DNA of 64,000 nucleotides from Modestobacter altitudinis (GCF_005930475.1 NZ_SJEW01000001.1:1-64000); one strand, 5' to 3'. Shown: positions 42,504-52,650, counted from the first letter of the stretch. Program-made: numbers and translations. Notes: generated by a model not told the origin, from the sequence alone.

Positions 42504-43399
42504 GTGACGTCGCTCAGCACGGCCCTGCCCCCCGTCGGGGCGCACGTCCAGATCAAGGGCGGCCTGGCCAGGGGCGGCCTGGCCTACACCGACGCGGTCG
42601 GTGCCCGCGCCGTCCAGGTGTTCGTCGGCAACCCGCGCGGCTGGCGGGCCAGCGCCGGGGACCCCGCCCAGGACGCCGCCTTCACCGCCGGCTGCGCCGA
42701 ACGCGGCGTGCCCTCCTTCATCCACGCGCCGTTCCTGGTCAACGTCGGCTCGCCGAGCCCGGCGACCGTCGAGCAGTCGATCGCGACCATCCGGCACACC
42801 CTGACCCGCGGCACCCAGCTGGGCGTCCAGGGCGTCGTGGTGCACGCCGGCTCGGCCGTCGGCGCGGACCGCCACGACGCCGCGCTGGCGCAGCTGCACG
42901 AGGAGCTGCTGCCCGTGCTCGACGAGCTCCCCGAGGGGGCTCCGCGGCTGCTCGTCGAGCCCACCGCCGGCGGCGGGCGGTCGCTGGCCGCCACGGTCGA
43001 GGACCTCGGCCCCTACCTGGCCGCGCTCGACGGGCACCCGGCGGTCGGGGTGTGCTTCGACACCTGCCACGCCTGGGCCGCCGGCCACGACTTCTCCGTG
43101 CCCGGCGGGATGACCGCCACGCTGGACGCCCTGGTCACCGCGGTCGGTGCGAACCGCCTCGGCCTCGTGCACGCCAACGACTCGCTCGACCTCTGCGGCT
43201 CGACCCGGGACCGGCACACCACCATCGGTGCCGGCTCGATCGGGACCGCGCCGTTCGCCGAGCTGCTCACCCACCCGGCGCTGGCCGGCGTGCCGGTCGT
43301 GGTCGAGACGCCCAGCCAGGACGACGGCCACGCAAGGACATCGCCCTGCTCTGCGCGCTGCGCGACGGCGCCGGGGCGCGCATCCCGCTGCCGGTCTGA
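42504..43399 (+). CDS. nfo: Deoxyribonuclease IV (AP endonuclease), frameshifted near the 3' end
   Basis: A TIM-barrel endonuclease IV that nicks DNA at abasic sites. The zinc ligands are all present: HAPFLVN, VVVHAGSA, LVEPT, FDTCHAWAAGHD, LVHANDS, DRHTTIG and VVVETPSQDDGHA. After GHA at 43332 the frame shifts: KDIALLCALRDGAGARIPLPV continues in another frame to the stop at 43397-43399. A single base is missing near GCAAGG. As written, the unshifted frame runs to 43673 into the next gene. The shift loses only the last 20 or so residues of a 298-residue protein, so it may be a sequencing error, or a real mutation with unknown effect. Confidence 0.85.
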
Positions 43400-43549
43400 C
43401 CCGGCTCGCGACGCGCCCAGGACCAGCGACCCCCCGCTGCCGCGCCCCCCGGCGGGTCGTTGCCCGTTCTCGTGCCGGAACCAGGTTGACTCTCCGTGTC
43501 TGCGTAACGACAGACTGCCTACCGTCGTCCGGACCGAGGAGAACAGCCC

Positions 43550-44710
43550 GTGCACCTCAGAAGCACCCTGGCCACCGTCGCTGTCGGGGCCCTGGCCGTC
43601 GTGGGGGTCGGTGCCACGACCGGCCCCGCCCTCGCCGCCCCGCCCGCGACGAGCACGTACATCGTCACGTTGACCCCCGGCTCGGCAGCGGCCGCCGTCG
43701 CCCGGTCGGCCGCCGGCCAGCTGGGCGGGCAGGTCGACCACGTGTACACCGCTGCGCTCACCGGCTTCGCCGTCACGGTGCCCACCAGGGTCGCCGATCG
43801 GCTGGCCAGGCTGCCGGGGGTGGCCTCGGTCGAGCCCGATGCGCCCGTGCAGCAGACCGGTACCCAGCCCGGGGCCACCTGGGGGCTGGACCGCATCGAC
43901 CAGCGGGCGCTCCCGCTGAACGCGGCCTACACGTCCACCGCGACCGGCACCGGGGTCACCGCCTACGTGATCGACACCGGCATCGCGTTCCGGCACAGCG
44001 ACTTCGGCGGCCGGGCGGTCTCGGGGTACGACGCGGTCGACGGCGGCGCCGCCGATGACTGCAACGGGCACGGCACGCACGTCTCCGGCACGATCGGCGG
44101 GGCGACGTACGGGGTGGCCAAGGGTGTGCGGCTGGTCGGGGTCCGGGTGCTCGACTGCGCCGGCAGCGGCAGCAACGCCGGGGTCATCGCCGGCATCGAC
44201 TGGGTGACCGCCAACCACGCCGCGGGAGCACCGGCGGTGGCGAACATGAGCCTGGGCGGCGGGGCCAGCACAGCGCTGGACCAGGCCGTGCAGCGGTCCA
44301 TCGCCGACGGGGTGACCTACGCGGTGGCCGCCGGCAACGGCAACGCCGCGGGCGTGCCGCAGGATGCGTGCACCGCCTCCCCCGCGCGGGTCGCCGGGGC
44401 CCTGACCGTCGGCGCCACCGACCGGAACGACGCACCGGCCTCGTTCAGCAACTACGGCCCCTGCGTCGACCTCTTCGCACCCGGGGTGGGCATCACCAGC
44501 GACTGGTACACCTCGACCACGGCGACCAGCACGATCAGCGGGACCTCGATGGCCACCCCGCACGTCGCCGGCGTGGCCGCGCTGTTCCTGCAGACCCACG
44601 CCACGGCGTCCCCCGCGACGGTGGGCAGCGCGGTGCTGGCCCTCACCACCAAGGACCGGGTGCCGACCAACCGGACGGCGAACAACGACCTGCTGTTCAG
44701 CAACTACTGA
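43550..44710 (+). CDS. Secreted subtilisin-like serine protease (S8)
   Basis: A 386-residue extracellular protease: signal peptide (about residues 1-30, ending GPALAAPPATS), I9 propeptide (TYIVTLTPGSAAAAVARSAA to about residue 100) and peptidase S8 domain. The triad is Asp142 (YVIDTGIAF), His174 (CNGHGTHVSG) and Ser333 (SGTSMATPHVAG). GTG 43550 has AGGAGA 8 nt upstream. It is a single gene ending in a strong terminator. The upstream 150-bp gap has a TTGACT that could be a -35, but no matching -10. Confidence 0.94.
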   Translation: MHLRSTLATVAVGALAVVGVGATTGPALAAPPATSTYIVTLTPGSAAAAVARSAAGQLGGQVDHVYTAALTGFAVTVPTRVADRLARLPGVASVEPDAPVQQTGTQPGATWGLDRIDQRALPLNAAYTSTATGTGVTAYVIDTGIAFRHSDFGGRAVSGYDAVDGGAADDCNGHGTHVSGTIGGATYGVAKGVRLVGVRVLDCAGSGSNAGVIAGIDWVTANHAAGAPAVANMSLGGGASTALDQAVQRSIADGVTYAVAAGNGNAAGVPQDACTASPARVAGALTVGATDRNDAPASFSNYGPCVDLFAPGVGITSDWYTSTTATSTISGTSMATPHVAGVAALFLQTHATASPATVGSAVLALTTKDRVPTNRTANNDLLFSNY

Positions 44711-44721
44711 GCAGTCCGCAC

Positions 44722-44770
44722 GGACGGCGAGGGCCGGGTCACCCGCGGGTGGCCCGGCCCTCCGCCGTCC
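44722..44770. terminator. Strong bidirectional hairpin terminator
   Basis: A 17-bp stem GGACGGCGAGGGCCGGG with its complement (one bulge) and an inner CACCC/GGGTG stem. It lies between the subtilase and the convergent threonine aldolase. Confidence 0.88.
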
Positions 44771-44816
44771 CGGGCACCCCCCGGTCTCGCGCGGGAGAGC
44801 GCGCGTGGGCGGCCGG

Positions 44817-45865
44817 TCAGGACAGGTCCCGGATGACCTCGGTGACCACCTTGGCGGCGTGCTCGATGCCGGCGCGGTCGACGTCGAGGTGGGTGACCAG
44901 CCGGATCCGGTCGGCGCTGACCTGACCGACCAGCACGCCCTGGGCCTTGGCCGCCTCGGCGACCGCCGGGGCCGGCACGCCCTGGACGACGACCATGTTG
45001 GTCTCCACGGTGGCCGGGTCGACACCGAGCCGCTCGGCCAGCAGCCGGGCGTGCACGTGGTCCTCGGCCAGCCGCTCGACGTGGTGGTCCAGCGCGTACA
45101 GCCCGGCGGCGGCCAGGACGCCGACCTGGCGCATGCCCCCGCCGAGGCGCTTGCGCCACAGCCGGCCGGCGGCGATCCGGTCGGCGCCGGCCACCAGGAC
45201 CGAGCCGATCGGTGCGCCCAGCCCCTTGGACAGGCAGACCGACGCGGTGTCGGCGAGCTGCCCGTACGTGGACAGCGGGACGCCGGAGGCCACGTGCGCG
45301 TTGAACACCCGCGCACCGTCCAGGTGCACGTTCACCCCGGCCCCGCGGGACCAGTCGAACAGCCGCTGCAGCTCGGCGAGGGGCTGCACCAGGCCACCGC
45401 CGCGGTTGTGCGAGTTCTCCACGGCGACCGCGGCCGTCGCGGTCAGGTGCCAGTCGCCGTGCGGGCGCACCTGGGCGATGAGCTGGTCGGCCGACAGCCG
45501 CCCGCCCTCGGACACCACGGTGCGGGAGGAGAGCCCGAACAGCGCGGCCGCGGCACCCATCTCGTAGGTGAGGATGTGCGCGTCGGCGTCCCCGAGCACC
45601 TCCTGACCGGGTTCGCAGACCAGCCGCAGGCCGATCTGGTTGCCCATGGTCCCGGACGGGACGAACAGCGCGGCCTCGTGACCGAACAGCTCGGCGACCC
45701 GCTCCTCGAGCGCGTTGACCGTCGGGTCCTCGCGGTAGACGTCGTCACCGACCTCGGCCTCGGCCATGACCCGGCGCATCGCGGGGGTCGGCCGGGTGAG
45801 GGTGTCCGAGCGGAGGTCGACGGCGCTGCTGCTGGCAGCAGGGCCGTCCGTGTTGATCCCGTACA

Positions 45866-45866
<1 letters not shown>
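44817..45866 (-). CDS. Low-specificity L-threonine aldolase
   Basis: A 349-residue fold-type I PLP enzyme cleaving L-threonine/allo-threonine to glycine and acetaldehyde. Diagnostic features are VDLRSDTLTRPTPAMR, GDDVYREDPTVNALEE, NSHNRGGG, the HLDGAR motif and the PLP lysine in SVCLSKGLGAPIGS. ATG 45866 overlaps the DAHP synthase stop (TGATG), so it is coupled to aromatic amino acid synthesis, perhaps only by operon structure. Confidence 0.94.
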
Positions 45867-47242
<1,376 letters not shown>

Positions 47243-47259
47243 TCACCCTCGGTGTCCGG

Positions 47260-47320
47260 CCCGGCTGCAGGGGCCCGCCGCGAGCCTGCGAGTGGTGGGG
47301 GGCAGCCGGGTCCTCCGTCA
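47260..47320 (-). repeat. Stop-codon-adjacent palindromic element, copy C
   Basis: Directly after the pfkA stop (TGA then CGGAGGACCC on the minus strand), with 9-bp arms CCCGGCTGC (47260-47268) and GCAGCCGGG (47302-47310). The core CACTCGCAGGCTCGCGGCGGG is like that of copies A and D. It probably terminates pfkA before aroG. Confidence 0.6.
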
Positions 47321-48343
47321 GCCGAAGAAGACCTCCGCCTCCGCGTAGCGCTCCAGCGGCACCAGCTTGAGCTGGGCGATGGCCTCGGCGAGCGGCACCT
47401 GGACGATGTCGGTGCCGCGCAGCGCCACCATCACCCCTGACGCGCCCTCGTGCACGGCCCGGACCGCGGCCAACCCGAAGCGGGTGGCCAGCACCCGGTC
47501 GAACGGCGTCGGCGTCCCGCCGCGCTGGACGTGCCCGAGCACCACCGCCCGCGACTCCCGGCCGGTGCGCTCCTCGATCACCCGGGCCAGCGCCTCCCCG
47601 ATGCCACCCAGCCGCTCGTGGCCGAAGGCGTCCTTCTGCCCGGTCGCCGTCGTCAGGTGCCCGTCGGCGGGGACGGCGCCCTCGGAGACGACGACGATCG
47701 GGCTGAAGCCGGAGTCGAACCGGTGCTGGCAGTGCTTGACCACCGCGTCGACGTCGAAGGGCCGCTCGGGGACCAGCACGACCGTCGCCCCGCCGGACAT
47801 GCCGGCGTGCAGGGCGATCCACCCCGCGTGGCGGCCCATCACCTCCACGACCAGGGCCCGGTGGTGGCTGTCCCCCGTGGTGTGCAGCCGGTCGATCGCC
47901 TCCGACGCCACGCCGACCGCGGTGTCGAAGCCGAAGGTGTAGTCGGTGGCGTCCAGGTCGTTGTCGATGGTCTTGGGGACGCCGACGCAGCGGACCCCCG
48001 CGGCGGCGAGCCGGTTGGCCACGCCGAGGGTGTCCTCCCCGCCGACCGGGATGAGCGCGTCGATGCCCAGCCGGTCCAGGCAGGCCAGGATCCGCTCGGG
48101 GCCGCCGTCGACCGCGTAGGGGTTGGTCCGCGAGGTGCCGAGCACCGTGCCCCCGCGCGGCAGCAGCCCCCGGGTGGCGGCGACGTCCAGCGTCACGACG
48201 TCCCCGTCGAGGACGCCGCGCCAGCCGTCGCGGAAGCCGACCACCTCGTCGCCGTACTCGCTGATGCCTGCCCGGACGACGGCGCGGATCACCGCGTTGA
48301 GGCCGGGGCAGTCGCCACCGCCGGTCAGGATGCCGATGCGCAC
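47318..48343 (-). CDS. pfkA: 6-phosphofructokinase (group III, possibly PPi-dependent)
   Basis: A 341-residue PFK beginning VRIGILTGGGDCPGLNAVIRAVV. The donor-site motif is GGEDTLG, where ATP-dependent enzymes have Gly in place of the Asp, and the next site is PKTIDNDL with Lys; this pairing is typical of pyrophosphate-dependent PFKs. Other motifs: EVMGRHAGWIAL and LGHVQRGGTPTPFDR. GTG 48343 has GGAGG 6 nt upstream. It is monocistronic, ending at a palindromic repeat. Confidence 0.94.
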   Translation of the reverse strand: MRIGILTGGGDCPGLNAVIRAVVRAGISEYGDEVVGFRDGWRGVLDGDVVTLDVAATRGLLPRGGTVLGTSRTNPYAVDGGPERILACLDRLGIDALIPVGGEDTLGVANRLAAAGVRCVGVPKTIDNDLDATDYTFGFDTAVGVASEAIDRLHTTGDSHHRALVVEVMGRHAGWIALHAGMSGGATVVLVPERPFDVDAVVKHCQHRFDSGFSPIVVVSEGAVPADGHLTTATGQKDAFGHERLGGIGEALARVIEERTGRESRAVVLGHVQRGGTPTPFDRVLATRFGLAAVRAVHEGASGVMVALRGTDIVQVPLAEAIAQLKLVPLERYAEAEVFFG

Positions 48344-48472
48344 GTGCGCCTCCGAGGGCCCGTGGTGCCTGGTGAGGGGGCACATGTTGCCGCACCGGCG
48401 GCCCGCGCGGCAGTGGGCGGACCAGCTGCCGGGCGAGCTGACCGGCTGGTCACCGTCCGCACGGGAGATCAG

Positions 48473-48498
48473 GGGGCAGAAGTGGCCACTCCTGCCCC
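48473..48498 (-). terminator. Hairpin terminator after the exoribonuclease gene
   Basis: GGGGCAGAAGTGG with CCACTCCTGCCCC, 13 bp with one mismatch and no loop bases assigned (in practice a tetraloop). It starts 5 bp past the stop. Confidence 0.65.
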
Positions 48499-48503
48499 TC
48501 CGG

Positions 48504-48995
48504 TCAGCCGCGGGCGGCCTCCATCAGCTGCCAGCGGGCCAGGTTGTAGCGGGCGTCGACCAGGGCGTCGTGCGTGCCGGCGGGCTTCGGCGGGAAGTCC
48601 GGTTTGCCGACGTCCTCCCACCGCTGGCGCAGCTCCCGGGTGAACCGCGGGATCGACCGCGGCAGCGTCGGCATCGGACCCCACAGCTGGGCCAGCGCGA
48701 CGTGGTCGTAGGCGGCGAACCAGGCCCACAGCTCGATCTCCTCCCCCGGCGCGGTGAGGAAGGAGAGCAGGTCCTCTCGGATCCGCTGCCGGCTGCGCCA
48801 CGCCTTGTCCGCCGGCGGGGGCAGCTGGTCCAGGACGTTGCGGCGCACCCACGGGATGGCCCGGTCGGGGTCGAACTCGGTGCTGACGGCGTAGAACTCC
48901 CGCCCGGTCTCGTCGACGACGCCGATCGAGACCAGGTCGATCGTGGTGCCGTCCTCGATGAACTCGGTGTCGTAGAAGTAGCGCCGCACACTCAC
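48504..48995 (-). CDS. Exoribonuclease AS-like DEDDh 3'-5' exonuclease
   Basis: A 163-residue RNase T-fold nuclease closely resembling Rv2179c (RNase AS), which trims poly(A)-rich 3' ends. The first acidic motif is YFYDTEFIEDGTTIDLVSIGVVD, the second WAWFAAYDHVALAQL, and the third THDALVDARYN with the DEDDh His. GTG 48995 overlaps the upstream membrane gene stop (GTGA) and also has TACGGT 6 nt upstream. It may therefore have both operon and leaderless transcripts. Confidence 0.93.
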   Translation of the reverse strand: MSVRRYFYDTEFIEDGTTIDLVSIGVVDETGREFYAVSTEFDPDRAIPWVRRNVLDQLPPPADKAWRSRQRIREDLLSFLTAPGEEIELWAWFAAYDHVALAQLWGPMPTLPRSIPRFTRELRQRWEDVGKPDFPPKPAGTHDALVDARYNLARWQLMEAARG

Positions 48996-49507
48996 CGGGA
49001 CACCGTAGGCAGGTGCGGCGGGCCGCCGGCAGCCCGGTCCAGGTGGGCGAGCAGCAACCACGCACGGCCGGTGCCGGTGAACACCAGCGCCACGCTGAGC
49101 CCGGCGACCACGTAGGCCGACCAGTCCGCCGGGGCGCAGCTGAACACGACGAGCGACAGGCAGACCGCCGCCGAGAGCGGCAGCCCCCACTGGACCTGCC
49201 GGTCGTCGAAGGCGTCCGCCGTGTCGTCGTGCCGCAGGTAGGTGGCCACGTGCGCGACCAGCCCGCACACCGCCAGCCCGCCGGCGACCAGGTAGCCGAT
49301 CCGCCAGGGCGTGCCCGGCATGAGCGCGACGAGGCCGGCCAGCAGCGGGACGAGCAGCTCCCCGAGGGCCACCGCGACCGCGGCCTCCTTGAGCCTCGCC
49401 CCCCGCCACCGGTGTGAGCAGCGCTGGAGGACCGCCAGCAGCACCGCGGAGACGACGACCGCCACCACGGTCAGCGCCTGGAGGAACGCCTGCCACTCAG
49501 CACCCAC
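48992..49507 (-). CDS. Hypothetical four-helix membrane protein
   Basis: A 171-residue protein with four or five transmembrane helices (about residues 10-28, 45-65, 70-90, 108-125 and 130-152) and short polar ends. No family recognised. GTG 49507 has GGGGAG 6 nt upstream. It overlaps the exoribonuclease gene by GTGA, so they are probably cotranscribed. Confidence 0.78.
   Translation of the reverse strand: MGAEWQAFLQALTVVAVVVSAVLLAVLQRCSHRWRGARLKEAAVAVALGELLVPLLAGLVALMPGTPWRIGYLVAGGLAVCGLVAHVATYLRHDDTADAFDDRQVQWGLPLSAAVCLSLVVFSCAPADWSAYVVAGLSVALVFTGTGRAWLLLAHLDRAAGGPPHLPTVSR
49002..49007 (-). promoter_or_regulatory. -10 element TACGGT upstream of the exoribonuclease start
   Basis: TACGGT-N6-GTG inside the end of the membrane protein gene; a possible internal leaderless promoter. 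Confidence 0.4.
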
Positions 49508-49609
49508 GGACGACTCCCCGGCGTCAGCTGGACACCCGCGAGGATGCCGGTGCGCCGGGGATCTGGCGAGACCGTCCGACGCCCGGGAGCACCGGGCCGC
49601 GGTGGGTGG

Positions 49610-50392
49610 TCAGCCGGCCAGCGAGTCGGGCAGCCGGTCCGCGGCCTCGTGCGCGGGCGGCTGCAGCCGGCTGATCGCCTCCGTGGCGCTCACCCCGGTG
49701 GTGTCCATGGACTTCTTCACCTTGGCGCCGTAGACGTCGACGTACTCCTGGCCGGAGAGCTCCATGATCTCGTACATCACCTCGTCGGTGATCGAGCGCT
49801 CCACGAACCGGTCACCCGACAGCCCGGCGTAGCGGGAGAAGTCCAGCGGCTCACCGAAGCGCACCACCACCCGGACCATGTTCTTGCTCAGCACCCGGCC
49901 GAGCTTGCCCGGCAGCGGGACCCGGCGCGGCTCGTAGACCATCGCCACCGGGATGACCGGCGCGCCGGTCTCCAGCGTCATCCGGGCGATCCCGGTCTTG
50001 CCGCGGAACAGCCGGCCGTCCGGCGACCGGGTGCCCTCGGGGTAGATGCCCAAGAGCTTGCCCTGGGTGAGGATCCGGATGCCGGTGCGGATCGCGTCCT
50101 CCGCCGCCGAGGCGTTGGTGCGGTCGATCGGCACCTGACCGCTGCCGCCGAAGAACACCCGCTGCGCGACCCCCTTGGGCCCGGTGCCGGTGAAGTACTC
50201 CGCCTTGGCCAGGAACGTGACCCGGCGCCGCAGCGACAGCGGCATGAAGACCCAGTCGGCCGCGGACAGGTGGTTGCTGGCGATGATCGCCGCACCCCTC
50301 GCCGGCACGCGACCGATCCCGTCCGCACGGGGCCGGAACACGAGCTTCACGATCGGACCGACGGCCACGAACTTGAGGAACCAGTAGAACAA
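49610..50392 (-). CDS. 1-acyl-sn-glycerol-3-phosphate acyltransferase (PlsC-like)
   Basis: A 260-residue acyltransferase of phospholipid synthesis, similar to Rv2182c. The HX4D motif is SNHLSAADWVF, the substrate-binding motif is GIYPEGTRSPDGRLFRGKTG, and one N-terminal membrane-associated helix is present. The start is TTG 50392 with GGGAGG 4 nt upstream. Position among fadD15, pimB and cell-wall genes fits envelope lipid synthesis. Confidence 0.93.
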   Translation of the reverse strand: MFYWFLKFVAVGPIVKLVFRPRADGIGRVPARGAAIIASNHLSAADWVFMPLSLRRRVTFLAKAEYFTGTGPKGVAQRVFFGGSGQVPIDRTNASAAEDAIRTGIRILTQGKLLGIYPEGTRSPDGRLFRGKTGIARMTLETGAPVIPVAMVYEPRRVPLPGKLGRVLSKNMVRVVVRFGEPLDFSRYAGLSGDRFVERSITDEVMYEIMELSGQEYVDVYGAKVKKSMDTTGVSATEAISRLQPPAHEAADRLPDSLAG

Positions 50393-50499
50393 CGCGCCTC
50401 CCTCAGGGACTGTCAGACTAGAGAGGCGTACGACACCTGGACAATCGCAGTCGTCCTCGCACCTCCCACTCCCCCCGATGACGCCCCGGAGGACCCGTC

Positions 50500-50580
50500 A
50501 TGACGCAGGCCACGCCGATGACGGCCCGGGCCGTCCGATCGGCCCCGTGGCCGTGGGCGACGGCCGCGGTGCCCGCGTGA
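50500..50580 (+). CDS. 26-codon mini-ORF coupled to the next gene
   Basis: ATG 50500 has GGAGG 7 nt upstream and its TGA overlaps the next start as GTGA, exactly like genuine gene pairs here. The product (MTQATPMTARAVRSAPWPWA and six more residues) has no recognised homology. It could be a leader peptide that delivers ribosomes to the downstream start. Alternatively the downstream gene starts at ATG 50478 and this is chance. Confidence 0.4.
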   Translation: MTQATPMTARAVRSAPWPWATAAVPA

Positions 50581-51260
50581 CGCTCCCCCGCCGGGGCCGG
50601 GGTCGCCGCGACAACGGACTGGACGCCGCCCTCTGGTCGCCGGTCCGCGACGTCGACCCCCGGGTCGGGGAGCACCTGCTCGACGTCCTGCTCGACGCCG
50701 GGATCGCCGCCTACCTGGAGCCGGCCACCGACGTCGAGCCGTACACCCGGACGGTGACGCTCCCCAGCCCGCCCTCGGACCGGCTGTTCGTCGACCGCGC
50801 CCGCCGGGTGGAGGCCCGCACGCTGGTCGACCGGCACGCCGAGCCGCAGCCCGCCGCTCCACCGGCCCGGGAGGAGCGCCCCGACCTCGACGCCGACGCG
50901 GAGTTCGCCCGGATCGTGGCCGCCTTCGAGGCCGAGCACGGCCGTACCGCGGTCTCCGACGAGCCGCGCGACGACCCGCCACCGCCCCCCGCCGAGCCGG
51001 CGGTCCTGGACGCACCCGAGGAGCACTACGAACCGCCGCCGCCCCCGCCGCTGCCGGTCCTCGCCCCCGCCGCGCTGTACGCGCTGCTGCTCATCGCCGT
51101 CGGCGTCGTCCTGATCGTCGCGCCCGGGAAGGTGGGGCTGTCGCTGGACGTCGGCCTGGTGCTGGGCGTGGCGGCGGTCGCCGGTGGGGTGGCGGTGCTG
51201 GTGTCCCGGATGCGCGACCGCTCCGACGACGGCGACGGCGACGACGGCGCCGTCGTCTGA
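50577..51260 (+). CDS. Hypothetical protein with two C-terminal membrane helices (Rv2183c-position)
   Basis: A 227-residue protein: a soluble N-terminal part (LWSPVRDVDPRVGEHLLDVLLDAGIAAYLEP, around residues 15-50), a Pro/Glu-rich linker, two hydrophobic helices (about residues 165-210) and an Asp-rich tail. GTG 50577 overlaps a mini-ORF stop; ATG 50478 is an alternative without a ribosome binding site. It sits beside plsC like Rv2183c in mycobacteria. Function unknown. Confidence 0.75.
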   Translation: MTLPRRGRGRRDNGLDAALWSPVRDVDPRVGEHLLDVLLDAGIAAYLEPATDVEPYTRTVTLPSPPSDRLFVDRARRVEARTLVDRHAEPQPAAPPAREERPDLDADAEFARIVAAFEAEHGRTAVSDEPRDDPPPPPAEPAVLDAPEEHYEPPPPPPLPVLAPAALYALLLIAVGVVLIVAPGKVGLSLDVGLVLGVAAVAGGVAVLVSRMRDRSDDGDGDDGAVV

Positions 51261-51333
51261 GGAAGGACCCGTCTCAGGCCCGCTCCAGGGGCCCGCTGCG
51301 AGCTTGCGAGGAGTGGGGAGGAGCGGGTCCTTC
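51259..51333 (-). repeat. Stop-codon-adjacent palindromic element, copy B
   Basis: It follows the stop at 51258-51260 and carries 10-bp arms GAAGGACCCG (51262-51271) and CGGGTCCTTC (51324-51333) plus inner CCCGCTCC/GGAGCGGG. On the minus strand the core CTCGCAAGCTCGCAGCGGG matches copies A, C and D. It lies between two plus-strand genes. Confidence 0.6.
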
Positions 51334-51370
51334 TGCTCGCAGGCTCGGGGCGAGCCTCTGGACGGGGCCG

Positions 51371-51376
51371 TAACCT
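51371..51376 (+). promoter_or_regulatory. -10 element TAACCT, leaderless promoter
   Basis: TAACCT-N7-ATG for the TIGR00300 gene at 51384. Confidence 0.5.
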
Positions 51377-51383
51377 GCGCAGG

Positions 51384-52610
51384 ATGAGCGACCTGGCCCA
51401 CTCCGCCGTCGTCACGCTGACCGGGCACCTGATGGACACCGGCATCCTCGCCCGGGTGCTGGACGACGTCCTGGAGTACGGCGGGGACTACCGGATCGAG
51501 AGCCTGGAGCTGGGCCGCCAGCACGGGGACGAGTCGCAGGCGCTGGTGGCGGTCAGCGCCGCGGACGCCGAGCTGCTGGACCGGATCCTGATGCGCGTGC
51601 AGGTGCACGGCGCGAACGCGGTCGACCCCGGGACGGCGACGACCCGGCCCGCGCCCGCCGACGGCGTCTTCCCCGACGACTTCTACTCGACCACCAACCT
51701 GGAGACCCTGGTCCGGCTGGACCGGGACTGGCTGCGGGTCGAGCACCCGGAGATGGACTGCGGCCTGGTGGTCTCCGACGGGCCCGTCATCCGCACCGTC
51801 CCGGTCAGCGACGTGCGCGCCGGGAACGCGGTGGTCTGCGGTGCCCACGGGGTGCGGGTGGAGCTGCCGCCGCAGGCGCCGCGCGGCGAGGAGGACGACT
51901 TCGGGTTCATGTCCTCGACGGTGTCCAGCGAGAAGCCGCAGGCGCTGCTGGTCCGGCAGATCGCCGAGCGCATGCGCGAGGTCAAGGCGTCGGGGAAGCG
52001 GGTGCTGTGGGTCGGCGGCCCGGCGGTCGTGCACACCGGTGCGGCGCCGGCGATGGTCCGGCTGGTGGAGGCCGGCTACGTCGACGTCCTGTTCGCCGGG
52101 AACGCACTGGCCACCCACGACATCGAGTCCGCGCTGTTCGGCACCTCGCTCGGCGTGGACCTGGCCAAGGGCTCCGGGGTGCCGCACGGCCACGAGCACC
52201 ACATCCGGGCGATCAACACCATCCGGGCGGCCGGGTCGATCGCCGCGGCGGTGGGGTCCGGCGTCCTCACCGGCGGGGTCATGCACGCGCTGGTGCAGGC
52301 GGGCAAGCCGTTCGTGCTGGTCGGCTCGGTGCGCGACGACGGCCCGCTGCCCGACGTGATCACCGACGTCATCGACGGTCAGCGGGCGATGCGCGCCCAG
52401 CTGCCCGACGTCGGCTTCGCGATCATGGTCGCCACGATGCTGCACTCCATCGCCACCGGGAACCTGCTGCCGGCCTCGATCCCGCTGGTCTGCGTGGACA
52501 TCAACCCGGCCACGGTCACCAAGCTCGCCGACCGGGGCAGCGCCCAGGCGATGGGGATCGTCACCGACATCGGCCTGTTCCTCGAGCAGCTCGCCCGCGA
52601 GCTCACCTGA
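51384..52610 (+). CDS. TIGR00300/LOR-SDH-domain protein (ornithine cyclodeaminase-like)
   Basis: A 408-residue protein of the TIGR00300 (LOR/SDH bifunctional conserved domain) family. Members in archaea and cyanobacteria have been linked to NAD-dependent ornithine cyclodeamination to proline. Two parts are seen: an N-terminal LOR domain (VTLTGHLMDTGILARVLDDV, residues 1-100) and a C-terminal Rossmann-like part. The latter has VLWVGGPAVVHTGAAPAM, FAGNALATHDIESALFGTSLG and a conserved HGHEHHIRAINTIRAAGSI. The leaderless ATG start is supported by TAACCT 7 nt upstream. Whether it acts on ornithine here is untested. Confidence 0.87.
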   Translation: MSDLAHSAVVTLTGHLMDTGILARVLDDVLEYGGDYRIESLELGRQHGDESQALVAVSAADAELLDRILMRVQVHGANAVDPGTATTRPAPADGVFPDDFYSTTNLETLVRLDRDWLRVEHPEMDCGLVVSDGPVIRTVPVSDVRAGNAVVCGAHGVRVELPPQAPRGEEDDFGFMSSTVSSEKPQALLVRQIAERMREVKASGKRVLWVGGPAVVHTGAAPAMVRLVEAGYVDVLFAGNALATHDIESALFGTSLGVDLAKGSGVPHGHEHHIRAINTIRAAGSIAAAVGSGVLTGGVMHALVQAGKPFVLVGSVRDDGPLPDVITDVIDGQRAMRAQLPDVGFAIMVATMLHSIATGNLLPASIPLVCVDINPATVTKLADRGSAQAMGIVTDIGLFLEQLARELT

Positions 52611-52612
52611 GC

Positions 52613-52650
52613 GGAGTGCCAGGGCGCGGTTCCCGCGCCCCTGGCACTCC
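52613..52650. terminator. Strong bidirectional hairpin terminator
   Basis: GGAGTGCCAGGGCGCGG pairs with its complement (one bulge) around a 3-nt loop, between the convergent TIGR00300 and ROK kinase genes. Confidence 0.88.

Noticed and set aside
43486-43491. TTGACT as a -35 box of the subtilase promoter
   Set aside because: No TAnnnT hexamer lies 16-19 bp downstream, so a promoter cannot be supported.
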